Source of the DNA: Ganoderma boninense | Lineage: Eukaryota; Basidiomycota; Agaricomycetes; Polyporales; Polyporaceae | NCBI GenBank assembly: GCA_002900995.3 | Contig: CM035308.1 | Span: forward strand, 4,363,053 to 4,427,052 | DNA length: 64,000 nucleotides | Reading direction: 5' to 3' | In this document: piece after piece, positions 43,390 through 53,157 of the stretch | Numbering within the stretch: position 1 is the first letter of the stretch | How the letters are laid out: each line of letters starts with the position of its first letter | Made by a program: the position numbers and the translations under genes | The notes under the pieces: model-generated | The model's database searches: none | What the model saw: the letters and a program-made list of their open reading frames with translations, nothing else | Told to the model about the DNA's origin: nothing

Positions 43390-43820
43390 TGCGTATGGCC
43401 ATCGCCGATCTCTGAGGTACATCCGATCCTCATCGTTATTGCGTCAGTGTGCCAGCACCCTTGGGCATGTCACGGTCGTGTACTGACTGTATGTATCTTG
43501 TCAGATATCCGCGATCAATAGCACTATGGATTCGCAGTACACACTGACAGCGCGGCGCCCAAACCAGCTGCGCCCACGGCCTCAGGCCGAGCTCGAGGAC
43601 GACCTCTACGGCCTGGAGAATTCGCAACTCGGACCTCGACAGCCGCCACTCACTGCTGTCCCGGTAGTGAGCAAGAATGAGGCTGCGGTGGTGGTCGACT
43701 TGGCCAGCATGCGCAGTGACGACCATTCGGATGAGCATGCCGATGCCCCGCGCGGGAAAGCATTCGTTCGTCTGCGTGATGCAGGAGAGCCGGTTAGCAA
43801 AGATCCTCAACTTCCCTGAG
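43390..43820 (+). pseudogene. Relic of unidentified gene X downstream of kinase I-7
   Basis: Same arrangement as at 6.4-6.8 kb: CTTGTCAG then ATATCCGCGATC, ATGGATTCGCAG, and AELEDDLYGLENSQL. A 98-codon frame (43,526-43,819) is open here, but the paralogous copies are not open in the same way, so I do not call a gene. Confidence 0.3.
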
Positions 43821-44157
43821 CTTCGCGGTGCTCGTCGCGCATGCGCGACATAGTGGAGCCACGAGTTCCGATATTTACTTGGAAGGTACAAGGAGCGTTG
43901 TTGTTGATTTCCGGCACATAGTTAGCGTTCGTCTTGAAGCTGGAGGCGACGCTGTAGGTGTGACAGTCCGGGCTAATCAAGAATACGTTGCGTGGCTCTC
44001 TCTCCTTGATATTCTGAACTTGTTCTGAACCACTCACTAATCCTCACCCAGGCGCCGCTTCCGAGACAGCCCCGCACGAGTCAAAAACCTTGCTCTCGCA
44101 TTTTCGGTACCGCGTCAGAATTGGATTCGAACTCGTGCTCAGGCTTCGCGTGATGTT

Positions 44158-45298
44158 TTAATACGGCGAGGCTTTGTTCGAAGAGTCACGCATACGCGCC
44201 CGGGAACGTAAAGAGACGAGGAAAGTGTGGATAATGTAAATAGGCTTCCCAAGAACCTCTACAAAACTGACAGTCCGCTCGAGGATCGTGAGCACCAACA
44301 GCACTCTGCGGGCAGTTGGACGGCAGCGACAAATGCCCGAACATCCGCGCTCGTTGCCTATCACCCACTGGCACAGCTTCACTATGACCCACGGCGTGGA
44401 AGAGCCAGAGAAGACCGTCTGAGAAATTTATTACGATCAGGATTGGCTACGGCGACGCCGAGGACGAGAGATGGGAGACTGACCCCGGTCAACCGTTCGA
44501 ACAGCTTCCCCATACAGTATACGTCCCACGAGTAAGGATCGAATGCCTTCATCTGCAAAGGAGGCCTGCACTGTGTCGATGGCAGCTCGATAGCAGGTTG
44601 ACGGCCGGGCCCCAGCTCCAGTCGGCGTGATCTATCAAAGTCGATGATGTAGACTCTGCCCGCGTCCTTCGCAGTCCGGGGATCGGCGATCATCACACGT
44701 TACCGACGCATAGATCCTGTAATAGTAAACATATATGGGACGATGAACAGGGCCCAGGAGGTACGAGATAATGCGTACGATGTGTGCAACGCGAAGGCCG
44801 TGCAAGTGAGAGACTCCCTGTCGACTGGGTGAGGACAGACGAAGATGTAAGATCGGTGGTGAGTGCGCACCTCTGCGATTTGATGGCAAAGTCGGAGACA
44901 TATACGTAGCCTGACGAGCTTATTTGTTTCTTGAAGAATCGGCCAGTTGACGCCGTATGCACCAGGCATCATGAGTATAGCGGGATTGGACCGGACGATC
45001 TCGCACGGGATGAGGTGGTTTCCGGGAGTCGTGTCACGTTGCAGATACTCTATAATAGATTGCTCTTCGTTAGCAGAATTGAGTATCTTCATGACAACAT
45101 GTGGGGGTTTGAGCGGGTTGGTAGTGAATACGGTGCCCTGGATGAGGTTTTGTCAGTATAACTGGCTACTACGGTGCTCTGGAGCAAACATACCAAGTTC
45201 AGTGCATAGTCCAAGACCAAACCACGTTTAATGAGCTCTGGATGTGATTTCAGAAACTCGGGGACCCTGAGATATTCCGGGACGTCAGACTCGGACAT
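44158..45298 (-). pseudogene. Kinase-like copy II-e, 2-nt insertion after the catalytic loop
   Basis: Nearly identical to II-g. Exon 1 45,194-45,298 (VPEYLRVPEFLKSHPEL), exon 2 with GTVFTTNPLKPP and VVMKILN, exon 3 LHGLRVAHI, exon 4 DLCVGN, then two extra bases at about 44,696-44,700 produce TGA, where II-g continues as NVMIADPRTAKD. Beyond it the frame is open: YIIDFDRSRR, DPYSWDVYCMGK, GCSGICRCRPTARR. The upstream flank keeps an NDUFV1 exon 1 relic at 45,461. Confidence 0.65.
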
Positions 45299-45460
45299 CG
45301 TCGACGGAGGGGAAGTGGTTGAACTTTCAGTTGAAGGCGAACGACGAACGACTCGCACTTCCCCAGTCCCCCGGCCACCGCGAAGAGATGGCCGTAAACA
45401 TGACAAATCAACGATAATCCCGCTCGCGCGATACAACCAGCGAAACACCCCAGCCTAATC

Positions 45461-45520
45461 AACGTCCACGATGATGCTCCTTCCCTGTGTAACCTCTTCT
45501 GAGTCCAATCTTCCCAAATA
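45461..45520 (+). pseudogene. NDUFV1 exon 1 relic near kinase II-e
   Basis: CAACGTCCACGATGATGCTCC matches the context of the NDUFV1 start in other modules, then similarity is lost. The same relic follows II-g at about 51,690. Confidence 0.45.
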
Positions 45521-45758
45521 GCTAGTGTCGGTTTATCAGTGCATTATCGCTCTCGATATACGTCCGTCCCTCGTTGCCCTTTCGGTACGTGACTGGATCA
45601 GCTACACGTAGGTCCAGGAGAACGAAAAGACGCGGCTCTGTCGGCTAGTTTCGTCTAATCGCCTTGCGTTCTTGATAAACTCTAGCAACACCAAACTTTA
45701 GTTCGACGAGGCAAGACGTGCTCGATGGTCACCGTGGCGGCCCAGTGGGGGCAGGAGG

Positions 45759-46889
45759 CTAGTCGCGCGCATGCGTTTGGGAACGGAAAGATATGAATAG
45801 CATACAGATGGCGGCAACAGGCTTCCCAAAAACCTCTACGACACTGACAGCGCTTTCGAGGACGCTGAGCACCAAGAGGACTCTCCGAGCCGAGGGACGG
45901 CAGTGGCAGATGTTCGAGCATCCGCGCTCGCTGCCGATTACCCACTGACATAGCTTCGCTACGAACCATGGTGGGGACGATTGAAAAAAGATCGTCTGTT
46001 GAGTTTATTAGGGATCAGGGTGGGCTACCTTGTTAGTCGTCCGTCGGCCGAGGAGAAGAACGGGGACTAACCTCGATCAACCTTTCGAATAACTTTCCCA
46101 TGCAGTACACGTCCCACGAGTAAGGATCGAAAACCTTCATCTGCAAGGGAGGCTTGTATTGTGTCGACGGTAACTCGATGGCCGGCTGACGGCCAGGTCC
46201 CAAGTCCAGTTGCCGTGACCTATCAAAGTCGATGATGTACACCCTCCCGCCTTTCGTTTGGGGATGTTCTTCCTCGCTATCGTCCAACGCTACCAACACG
46301 TTACCGAAACATAGATCCTATAATATAAATGCGACAGTTAACGGGGCCCCGAGGGTAGGGGACGATACGTACGAGATGTGCGATGCGAAGAGAATGCAGG
46401 TGATTGACTCCCTGTTCACTGGATGAGGACATGCGAGGACGTGAGATCAGTCAAAAGTCCGCACCTCTGCGATTTGATGGCAAAGTCTGAGACAAATGCG
46501 CAACATGACGAGTTTACTTGTTTGTCGAAGCATGGGCCAGTCCGTATCATATACGGATGGCATGACGAGGAGAGCGGGATCGGACGGGACGATCTCGCAT
46601 GGGATGAGGTGATTCCTGGCAGAGGTGTCGTGCTGCAGACGATGTATGATAGCTTCCTCTTCGTTAGCAGAGTTCAGAACCTTCACAACAAACTGTGGGG
46701 GCTTGAACGGGTCGGTGGCGTACACGCTGCCCTGGATGAGGTTCCGTTAGTACAAATGCCAGATACTGCCGTCTGTGGCGGACATACAACATTGAGTGGA
46801 TGATCCAGAATCAAACCACGTTTGATGAGCTCAGGATGCGATTTTAGAGCTTCAGGGATCTGGAGGTATTCTGGCACCTCGAAACTCAT
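45759..46889 (-). CDS. Protein kinase-like protein, subfamily II (copy II-f), intact
   Basis: Exon 1 46,788-46,889 (VPEYLQIPEALKSHPEL). Exon 2 has GSVYATDPFKPP, FVVKVLN, NEEEAII and LLVMPSVYD. Exon 3 is LHSLRIAHL, exon 4 DLCFGN, YIIDFDRSR (DFD) and DPYSWDVYCMGK, exon 5 GCSNICHCRPSARR to TAG at 45,759. All junctions are GT-AG and in frame, about 295 aa. Start codons of this gene and NDUFV1 fragment 5 are 167 bp apart. Confidence 0.78.
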
Positions 46890-47056
46890 GGCCAACGCAG
46901 GGGGGTAAGACGATGAGGATGGTTCGGGTCACTAGCGCCGGCAGGACACCGAGCGACTCAGCGAGACCAAACAAACGGTGCCGGAGTTGCCCGAGCCACT
47001 GAGAGCGCGGACAATGGTCGGCGTCGAGCAAACACCCTTCGTCACCGTCCACGACG

Positions 47057-48200
47057 ATGCTCAGACATACGTCGCAGGCGACCTGTGCGTATCCCACTCG
47101 AGCTGTCGATTGCTAACGCCGATGCTCAAGCTTACATCTGGATCGCTTTCTGCAGGTATAGCACGGCCATTCCGTGCCAAGCTGCCGCGTCGTTCCTTCG
47201 CCACGGTGCAGGACCCCCCCGTCCGTCGTTATGGCGGCTTGAAGGACCAGGACCGCATCTTCACCAACGCGTACTGCAGACACGACCACGGCATCAAGGG
47301 TGCTCAAGTGCGTAGCTTGTGATCCGTCAGACGTTGTACTCCGCCAACGAAGCGCCCCTTGCAGTCTCGCGGCGACTGGCACAAAACCAAGGAAATCTTT
47401 CTCAAGGGCGATGGATAATCCTGACCATAAAAGATTCTGGACTTCCCGAGCATGGAGATGATAGGTGGTTTGAAGTGAAGTCGAAGTGGGAGAAGGACCC
47501 TCGGTGCGTTATCTAGTTCTGCCTCCTTCCATTTTTCAACCCGTTCTACCACAGTCCTCGCTACCTTGTCAACGCTGACGAGTGCGAGACTGGAACCTGC
47601 AAGGACCGTGAAATCATGTGCGCTGGCCACCTGCTCCGCGGTGGCGGTAAACGTCGAACGAGTAGCCGGAACCGCAGGCATCCTTCAAGGAAGCCAGCCT
47701 TGTACGCCTCGTTGATCGCCTGCTGGACGTGAGACGCCTCCTAGTAGAACTCGCCATGGATGTAGATTAGCCCGCGTTGGCGTTCATGGCACGGCCAGCA
47801 GCGAGACAGTCCTCGACAAGCTTGGAGTGCCTACGTTTGCGGTGAGGAGACCGCGCTCATCGAGTCTCTCGAAAGCAAGCAGGGCAAGCCTCGTCTTAAG
47901 CCTCCGTGCCTCACCGACATCGGCCTTCTCGGCTGCTCCACGACTGTCGCCAACGTCGAGACCATCTCCGTCGCCCTACCCCCTGCAGGCGTTGTGCATA
48001 GTTCGCCGGCATCGGGCGGGCGCGGAACCATGGAGCTCTATATCTCGTCATATCAACACCTCACGTGTCGTCGAGCATCCTGCTCAAATGCGTCATTGAG
48101 CAGCATTGCCGTGGTGCCAGTGGTGGCTGCGACGATCTCCTTACAGTCATCCCTGGTGGCAGTTCTGTTCCTGTCCTCCATCTCCCGCCCGCTTGTCTCT
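47057..48200 (+). pseudogene. NDUFV1 5' fragment 5 with an internal micro-inversion
   Basis: Best preserved of the fragments: exons 1-2 ([32 protein letters not shown] then GTGCGTAG) nearly match the gene at 53 kb. Exon 3 and the start of exon 4 are decayed. The stretch 47,631-47,828 is the reverse complement of the part of exon 4 from the HKLVEG codons to the HRGAG codons, after which direct homology resumes ([12 protein letters not shown], then KPRLKPP). Similarity fades at about 48,200. Divergent from kinase II-f. Confidence 0.82.
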
Positions 48201-48325
48201 ATCTACCCCTTGTTCGTGACAACTTAGGCCTCGTCTGTAATTGAAGTTTCGTTCATCCACACCGGCCATTGACCAACTCCGAGGACCGATGAGTTGCCCC
48301 ATGTCGCTCACCCCCGCCGGCTGTG

Positions 48326-48980
48326 ATGATCAATGTGCTCCCAGGCCTGAGCAACGAGGTCCTCCCGCAGATCGATTGATGCGTCCCCCACCCCTCCACC
48401 TGCTCTTCAACCTCGTCTTCGAATTCCTTCGCCCTCTCCCTCAATGTGTCCGCTCCCCTGCCCTTTGTCCTGCAGATTCCCGCCTGCGAGCTCTCGCCGC
48501 CCGTAGCCCTCGTCATCCTTCCCTAATGGTGCGCATGGTCAAGCGAGTGGAAAGCATCCTCACGGAGCGCTGTTATGCCTGCGGAGGTCGAGCATAAGCT
48601 GCCGGGGAGCGCAGGTATCTTCGTGGGCATGTTCGAGAATGACAGGTCGTCGTACTACCCCGGTCAGTTTCCTACATCTCAGGTAGGCTCTCCTTCTGGT
48701 CGTTGGAGGGTCCGAGTGTCTGCGTGTACCGCGGAAGCAGGAGGGAAGTGGGTGGAGTGCGGACCGTCAAAATGCTACTGTGTATAAGACCATCCGATTC
48801 ATGCCGCCTGGCGGCCTTCTCGTCACGCCCGTCGCATGTCCGTCGCATGGATATCCATCGTCTCGCGCTTCATGATGATGGGCTCGGCGAATGAGCTTCC
48901 TCTTCGGCAAGGATGTGAGTTCGGTCGACGCGCAAGACTGTGGACGGTGCACTCGGCGGACCTATTCGTGTGCTCGTTCC
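48326..48980 (+). pseudogene. CYP63-like cytochrome P450 pseudogene 3
   Basis: Hydrophobic N-terminal region (PPPLHLLFNLVFEFLRPL), then LPGSAGIFVGMFENDRSSYY, matching the GSIDTLMNRFENDQS of pseudogene 1, and a short FLFGKDVSSVDAQD piece near 48,900-48,940. Shorter than copies 1 and 2. It lies directly behind NDUFV1 fragment 5. Confidence 0.55.
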
Positions 48981-49077
48981 AGGACGGGCCTGTTTAGAGC
49001 CATGTCTCAGCGTGGCCCTCCTCCCTCTGCGTCCTTTTTCACCTCGTGCTTAGCGCTTGGACATTCGTGGAGTATTA

Positions 49078-49290
49078 TGACTGACGGGATAGCAGTCAAT
49101 TACGTCGTGACAACCCCTGATAACGGGGAGACGATTGACGTGGACTTGACGTTCCAAAACCAGCCCACGAAACTGAAAAAACAGACGTCCTTCGCCTATT
49201 ACAGGCCGACGGAGGCTCGCGTTTAACATGGGTCTATCGCGGCAACTGTGAGGTATCCCAAGTTGCATTCGGAGCTCGTGGACACCGTGA
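49078..49290 (+). pseudogene. B1-like small-protein relic
   Basis: Reads VDVDLTFQNQPTKLKKQTS and YYRPTEARV then a stop, followed by ATVRYPKLHSELVD. This parallels the middle of B1-1/B1-2 (LPWEFEGRTYTLKK, RPYIIYSIYLG). The stop and missing ends mark it as a relic. Confidence 0.4.
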
Positions 49291-49529
49291 ACGTATGAAC
49301 TCGGGAGCTGCGCCCGCACTATCCGTCTATATATTCGAAATTCCCAAAGCAGAAGGTTTGGAAATTAGTACAACGTCGACCTCTCCGGGTCCTATCTTCT
49401 TTTTTGGTACTCTGTTCCAAAACGGCGGAATGTGTTATCTACTCTGACTCGTCCATTGTTCCTCTTTCTGTACGGCTGTATCCTCTGGCTTCCAAGTTGT
49501 ACTCGGCACTGGCCGACCCCAGAGTCACA

Positions 49530-49537
49530 TATATATA
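49530..49537 (+). promoter_or_regulatory. TATA box upstream of small-protein gene B2-2
   Basis: A TATATATA run about 290 bp before the start codon, followed by an intron-like GTGAGTACG about 70 bp on, suggesting a spliced leader. Confidence 0.4.
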
Positions 49538-49824
49538 TTTGCACTGGTGCGCCACCCCAACGCCTCCTCAGCTTCGCTTCGCGAACTCTAGCCTCGAGGT
49601 GAGTACGCGTAAATCCCTCTCCCCTGCCATCGCTGAAGCCTCCGGGTCATGTGAGCTGTTTAGCTCGGTGCCCCTGCGTGTCCCTGCTCGCCTCAGACTC
49701 GCAAGTTTCAATAGAGCCCACGCCTCGTCCCATACATTCGCGGCCCTTCGCCACGGTGAGTCTTCTCCCATACCGTCAGCCAGTTTCGTCCAATATTTGC
49801 TTCCTAGTAGGTTTAAACCGCGCC

Positions 49825-50178
49825 ATGACAACTACCGAAGCGATCCAGTACCTGATGGACGAAGTCAGCAAGATGAAAGTGGACTTTTTTGCGATCGAAA
49901 GAGAATTGAAGGATGCCACGATCTTCACCACGTATTTCAACACCGTTGAGCTGGCCCTCGAGTTCAAGGGAATTTCCTCTACCACGACGGCGCCCTCCTT
50001 GAATTTCGAGCTTTCGCTGGGGTCGTACCACCCGCCCGGCGTCCCGACCTACAATATCTGGATCTACGAGGCCAAGGATGACTCCGCATTGAACCGGGCG
50101 GCCATGGTCACAGCCCTCGAAACGATGCTCGACGTGAACGCACGGACCTCTCGCGTGATGTTTTATGCGACAGCCTGA
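49825..50178 (+). CDS. Small protein of the kinase cluster, family B2 (copy B2-2)
   Basis: 117 aa. AIQYLMDEVSKMKVDFF, LNFELSLGSYHPPG, YNIWIYEAKDDSALNRAAM, ALETMLDVN. Aligns with B2-1, with conserved LG(x3)P, NIW, AK(x)D, N(x)AA and LE(x2)L. The frame stops at 50,178, but shortly after it CCCTACAAATCCAAC before GTGAGC resembles the B2-1 splice site; the exon after that intron could add a few residues (SDHKSSQD). No known domain. Stop to stop distance to kinase II-g is 212 bp. Confidence 0.58.
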   Translation: MTTTEAIQYLMDEVSKMKVDFFAIERELKDATIFTTYFNTVELALEFKGISSTTTAPSLNFELSLGSYHPPGVPTYNIWIYEAKDDSALNRAAMVTALETMLDVNARTSRVMFYATA

Positions 50179-50390
50179 AGAGGTTCCCTACAAATCCAAC
50201 GTGAGCACTCCCCCATTACGTATACAATCAGTGCTGCGCATCTCATCGTTCACGCGACGCTGTCCCAGTCAGACCACAAGTCATCCCAAGACTGAAACCC
50301 GACCCCCGATGTGCGCGCCAGCTTGATGTATGATGTAGTTGCTATGCGGTTGTGCGGTAGGCGACGTGAATACAACGAGATTTTGTGAGG

Positions 50391-51502
50391 CTAGTCGCGC
50401 ATCCGTGGACCGGAAAGGAAGGCGAAAAAGAGTGTACGGATGGCGTAAATACGCATCCCAAGGACCTCTATGAAACTGACAGTCCTCTCGAGGATACTGA
50501 GCACCAGCAGCACTCTCCGGGCGTTGGGACGGCAGTGGCAGATGCCCGAGCATCCGCGTTCATTGCCTGTGACCCACTGACACAGCCTCGCTATTACCCA
50601 CGGTGTGGAAGAGCCAGAGAAGACCGTCTGAGAAATTTATTGCGTTTGCGATCAGGATTTACGATGGCGTTGAGGACGAGAGATGGGAGACTGACCCCGG
50701 TCAACCTTTCGAATAGCTTTCCCATACAGTATACGTCCCACGAGTAAGGATCGAATGCCTTCATCTGCAAAGGAGGCCTGCACTGTGTCGATGGCAGCTC
50801 GATAGCAGGTTGGCGGCCGGGCCCCAACTCCAGTCGGCGTGATCTATCAAAGTCGATGATGTAGACTCTGCCCGCGTCCTTCGCAGTCCGGGGATCGGCG
50901 ATCATTACGTTACCGACGCATAGATCCTGTAACAGTAACATATCGGACGACGAACAGGGGCCGGTAAGTACGAGACAATGCGTACGATGTGTGCAACGCG
51001 AAGGCCGTGCAAGTGAGCGACTCCCTGTCGACTGGATGAGGACAGACGAAGATGTAAGATTGGTGGTAAGTGCGCACCTCTGCAATTTGATGGCAAAGTC
51101 GGAGACATATGCGTAACCTGACGAGCCTATTTGTTTCTTGAAGAATCGGCCAGTTGACGCCGTATGCACCAGGCATTACGAGTATAGCGGGATTGGACCG
51201 GACGATCTCGCACGGGATGAGGTGGTTTCCGGGAGTCGCGTTGTGTTGTAAATACTCGATAATAGCTTGCTCTTGGTTAGCAGGATTGAGTATCTTCACG
51301 ACAACATGTGGAGGTTTGAGGGGGTTGGTAGTGAATACGGTGCCCTGGATGAGGATTTGTCAGTATAAATGGCTACGCTACTCCGGAGCAAACATACAAT
51401 ATTCAATGCATAGTCCAAGACCAAACCACGTTTGATGAGCTCCGGATGTGATTTCAGAAACTCGGGGACCCTGAGATATTCCGGGACGTCAGACTCGGAC
51501 AT
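50391..51502 (-). CDS. Protein kinase-like protein, subfamily II (copy II-g), intact
   Basis: Exon 1 51,398-51,502, exon 2 with GTVFTTNPLKPP and VVVKILNP, exon 3 LHGLRVAHI, exon 4 DLCVGN and YIIDFDRSRR (DFD), exon 5 GCSGICHCRPNARR to TAG at 50,391. In frame throughout. Recent duplicate of II-e without its 2-nt insertion. Convergent with small-protein gene B2-2; the pairing parallels II-d with B2-1. Confidence 0.78.
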
Positions 51503-51689
51503 CGTCGACGGAGGGAAATGGTTGAAACTTCAAGTTGAAGGCGAATGGCGAACGGCCACCGCCACTCGCATTTCCCCGGTCCCCCGGCCACCCCGACATG
51601 GCTGTAAACCCGATACAATAATGCCGAGAGCGCGATGCAGCTAGCGAAACACCCTACATAAATATTCATCCATATTACTTAATGCCTAA

Positions 51690-51750
51690 TCAACGTCCAC
51701 GATGATGCTCGTTCCCTGTGTAACCTCTTCTGGGCCCAATCTTCTTGGAT
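51690..51750 (+). pseudogene. NDUFV1 exon 1 relic near kinase II-g
   Basis: CAACGTCCACGATGATGCTCG, as at 45,461; no further NDUFV1 sequence. Confidence 0.45.
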
Positions 51751-51842
51751 CCCCACACAGCGAGTGCCAGTTTCATAGTATCAGTGCATCAACGTTCTCC
51801 ATATACGTCCGTCACTAGTCGCCCTTTCGGTACGTGACTCGG

Positions 51843-52954
51843 TCAGCCACGCACAGGCTCAGCAGAACGAAAAGATACTGCGAGAGCACGGACAACAGTG
51901 ACCACCTTTCTACAGGCCTCCAGGAAAACTACTGCCCACCCTATGGCCGTGAACACGACCAGAGTTCTCTGAGCAGTGGGACGGCAGTGGCAGATGCCCG
52001 AGCACCCGCGTTCATTACCAACTATCCACTGCGATAGCTTCACTAACAACCACGGTGGTGCAGGAGAATCATAATATGTCTCCTGTGGCATTTACGCAGG
52101 TATGAGCTACGATGCTCGACGAAGACGAGAGAGCGGGGACTGACACTGATCAACTGTTCGAACACCTTTCCCATGCAGTAGACGTCCCATGAGTAGGGAT
52201 CGAAAGAGGTCATCTTCAGCGGGGGTTTGCGTTGGGTCGATGGCAGCTCGATGGCGGGCTGGCGGCCAGGTCCGAACGCCAGCTGCCGTGACCTGTCGAA
52301 GTCAATGATGTAGACCCTCCCCGCCTTCGTTCGGGGGTGCTCTTTCTCGGTTCGAGGAGTGGCAGCCATCATGTTACAAGAGCATAAATCCTGTGTAGTT
52401 TGTACGATAGTCAGCAGGGCTCCCAAGCGGGAGACGACGCGTACCATGTGTGCGATGTGAAGGCGATGCAAGTGCTCGACACCCTATGATTGTATGAGGA
52501 CAGGCGAAGATATGATACGTAGGGACGTTGCGCACCTCCACAATTTGATGTAGTACTTTAAGAAGCGAGCAAAACTTCATGACACGACCAGACGTTAGGA
52601 GGATGGGCTCGTCCACTTCGCAAAGAGCCGGCATGACAAGGAGAACGGGATCGGACCGGATAATCTCGCACGGGAGGGCATGGTTTCTGGCAGATGTATC
52701 ACGTAGCAGGCGAGAAAATATTGCCTCCTCTTCATTGGCATGATCGAGAACTTTGACAACGAACTGCGGCCTCTTCAACGGATTGGTGGCGTATACACTG
52801 GTCTAGATGCGAGGGTATCAGTGCGAGTGTTTACGACGGGCATTGGCATACCTACGAGATTTAGCGAGTGATCCAAGACCACGCCACGTTCGATGAGTTC
52901 TGGATGTGTTTTCAGAGCCTCGGGGATTTTGAGATGGTCGGGCACCGTATCCAT
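51843..52954 (-). CDS. Protein kinase-like protein, subfamily II (copy II-h), intact
   Basis: Exon 1 52,856-52,954 (VPDHLKIPEALKTHPEL). Exon 2 has TSVYATNPLKRP, FVVKVLDH, NEEEAIF and LLVMPALCE. Exon 3 is LHRLHIAHM, exon 4 DLCSCN, YIIDFDRSR (DFD) and DPYSWDVYCMGK, exon 5 GCSGICHCRPTAQR to TGA at 51,843. This is the copy next to the intact NDUFV1, 203 bp between start codons, so it probably keeps the ancestral position and shares a bidirectional promoter with a constitutive mitochondrial gene. Confidence 0.8.
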
Positions 52955-53058
52955 TGTCGGGGAACTAGTACGGCGAGCGGGCAATCGCTGCGCCCACGGG
53001 TGGACAGAGAGAGCCCGGACCCCAGCCACCATGCGAAGAGCCCATAATGGGGATGGTT

Positions 53059-53080
53059 GTAAACGCGACCAAACAACGGT
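53059..53080. promoter_or_regulatory. Shared motif in kinase II-h / NDUFV1 divergent promoter
   Basis: Matches GTAAACnnGACCAAACAACG between two divergent start codons. The motif survives upstream of II-b and II-c next to decayed NDUFV1 fragments, so it may serve the kinase side. Confidence 0.45.
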
Positions 53081-53157
53081 GCCGGAGTTGCCCGAGCCAC
53101 TGAGAGCGCGGACAACGGTCAGCGTCGAGCAAACCCCCTTCGTCACCGTCCACGACG

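Larger units (their letters stand above)
41790..43985 (+). repeat. Inverted segmental duplication, copy B (carries kinase I-7)
   Basis: Inverted match to 6,030-8,440, including the kinase and its 3' flank. A 3'-flank block at 43,040-43,180 reads against 6,980-7,110, and the block at 43,430-43,530 against 6,640-6,740. More decayed than copy A. Confidence 0.65.
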
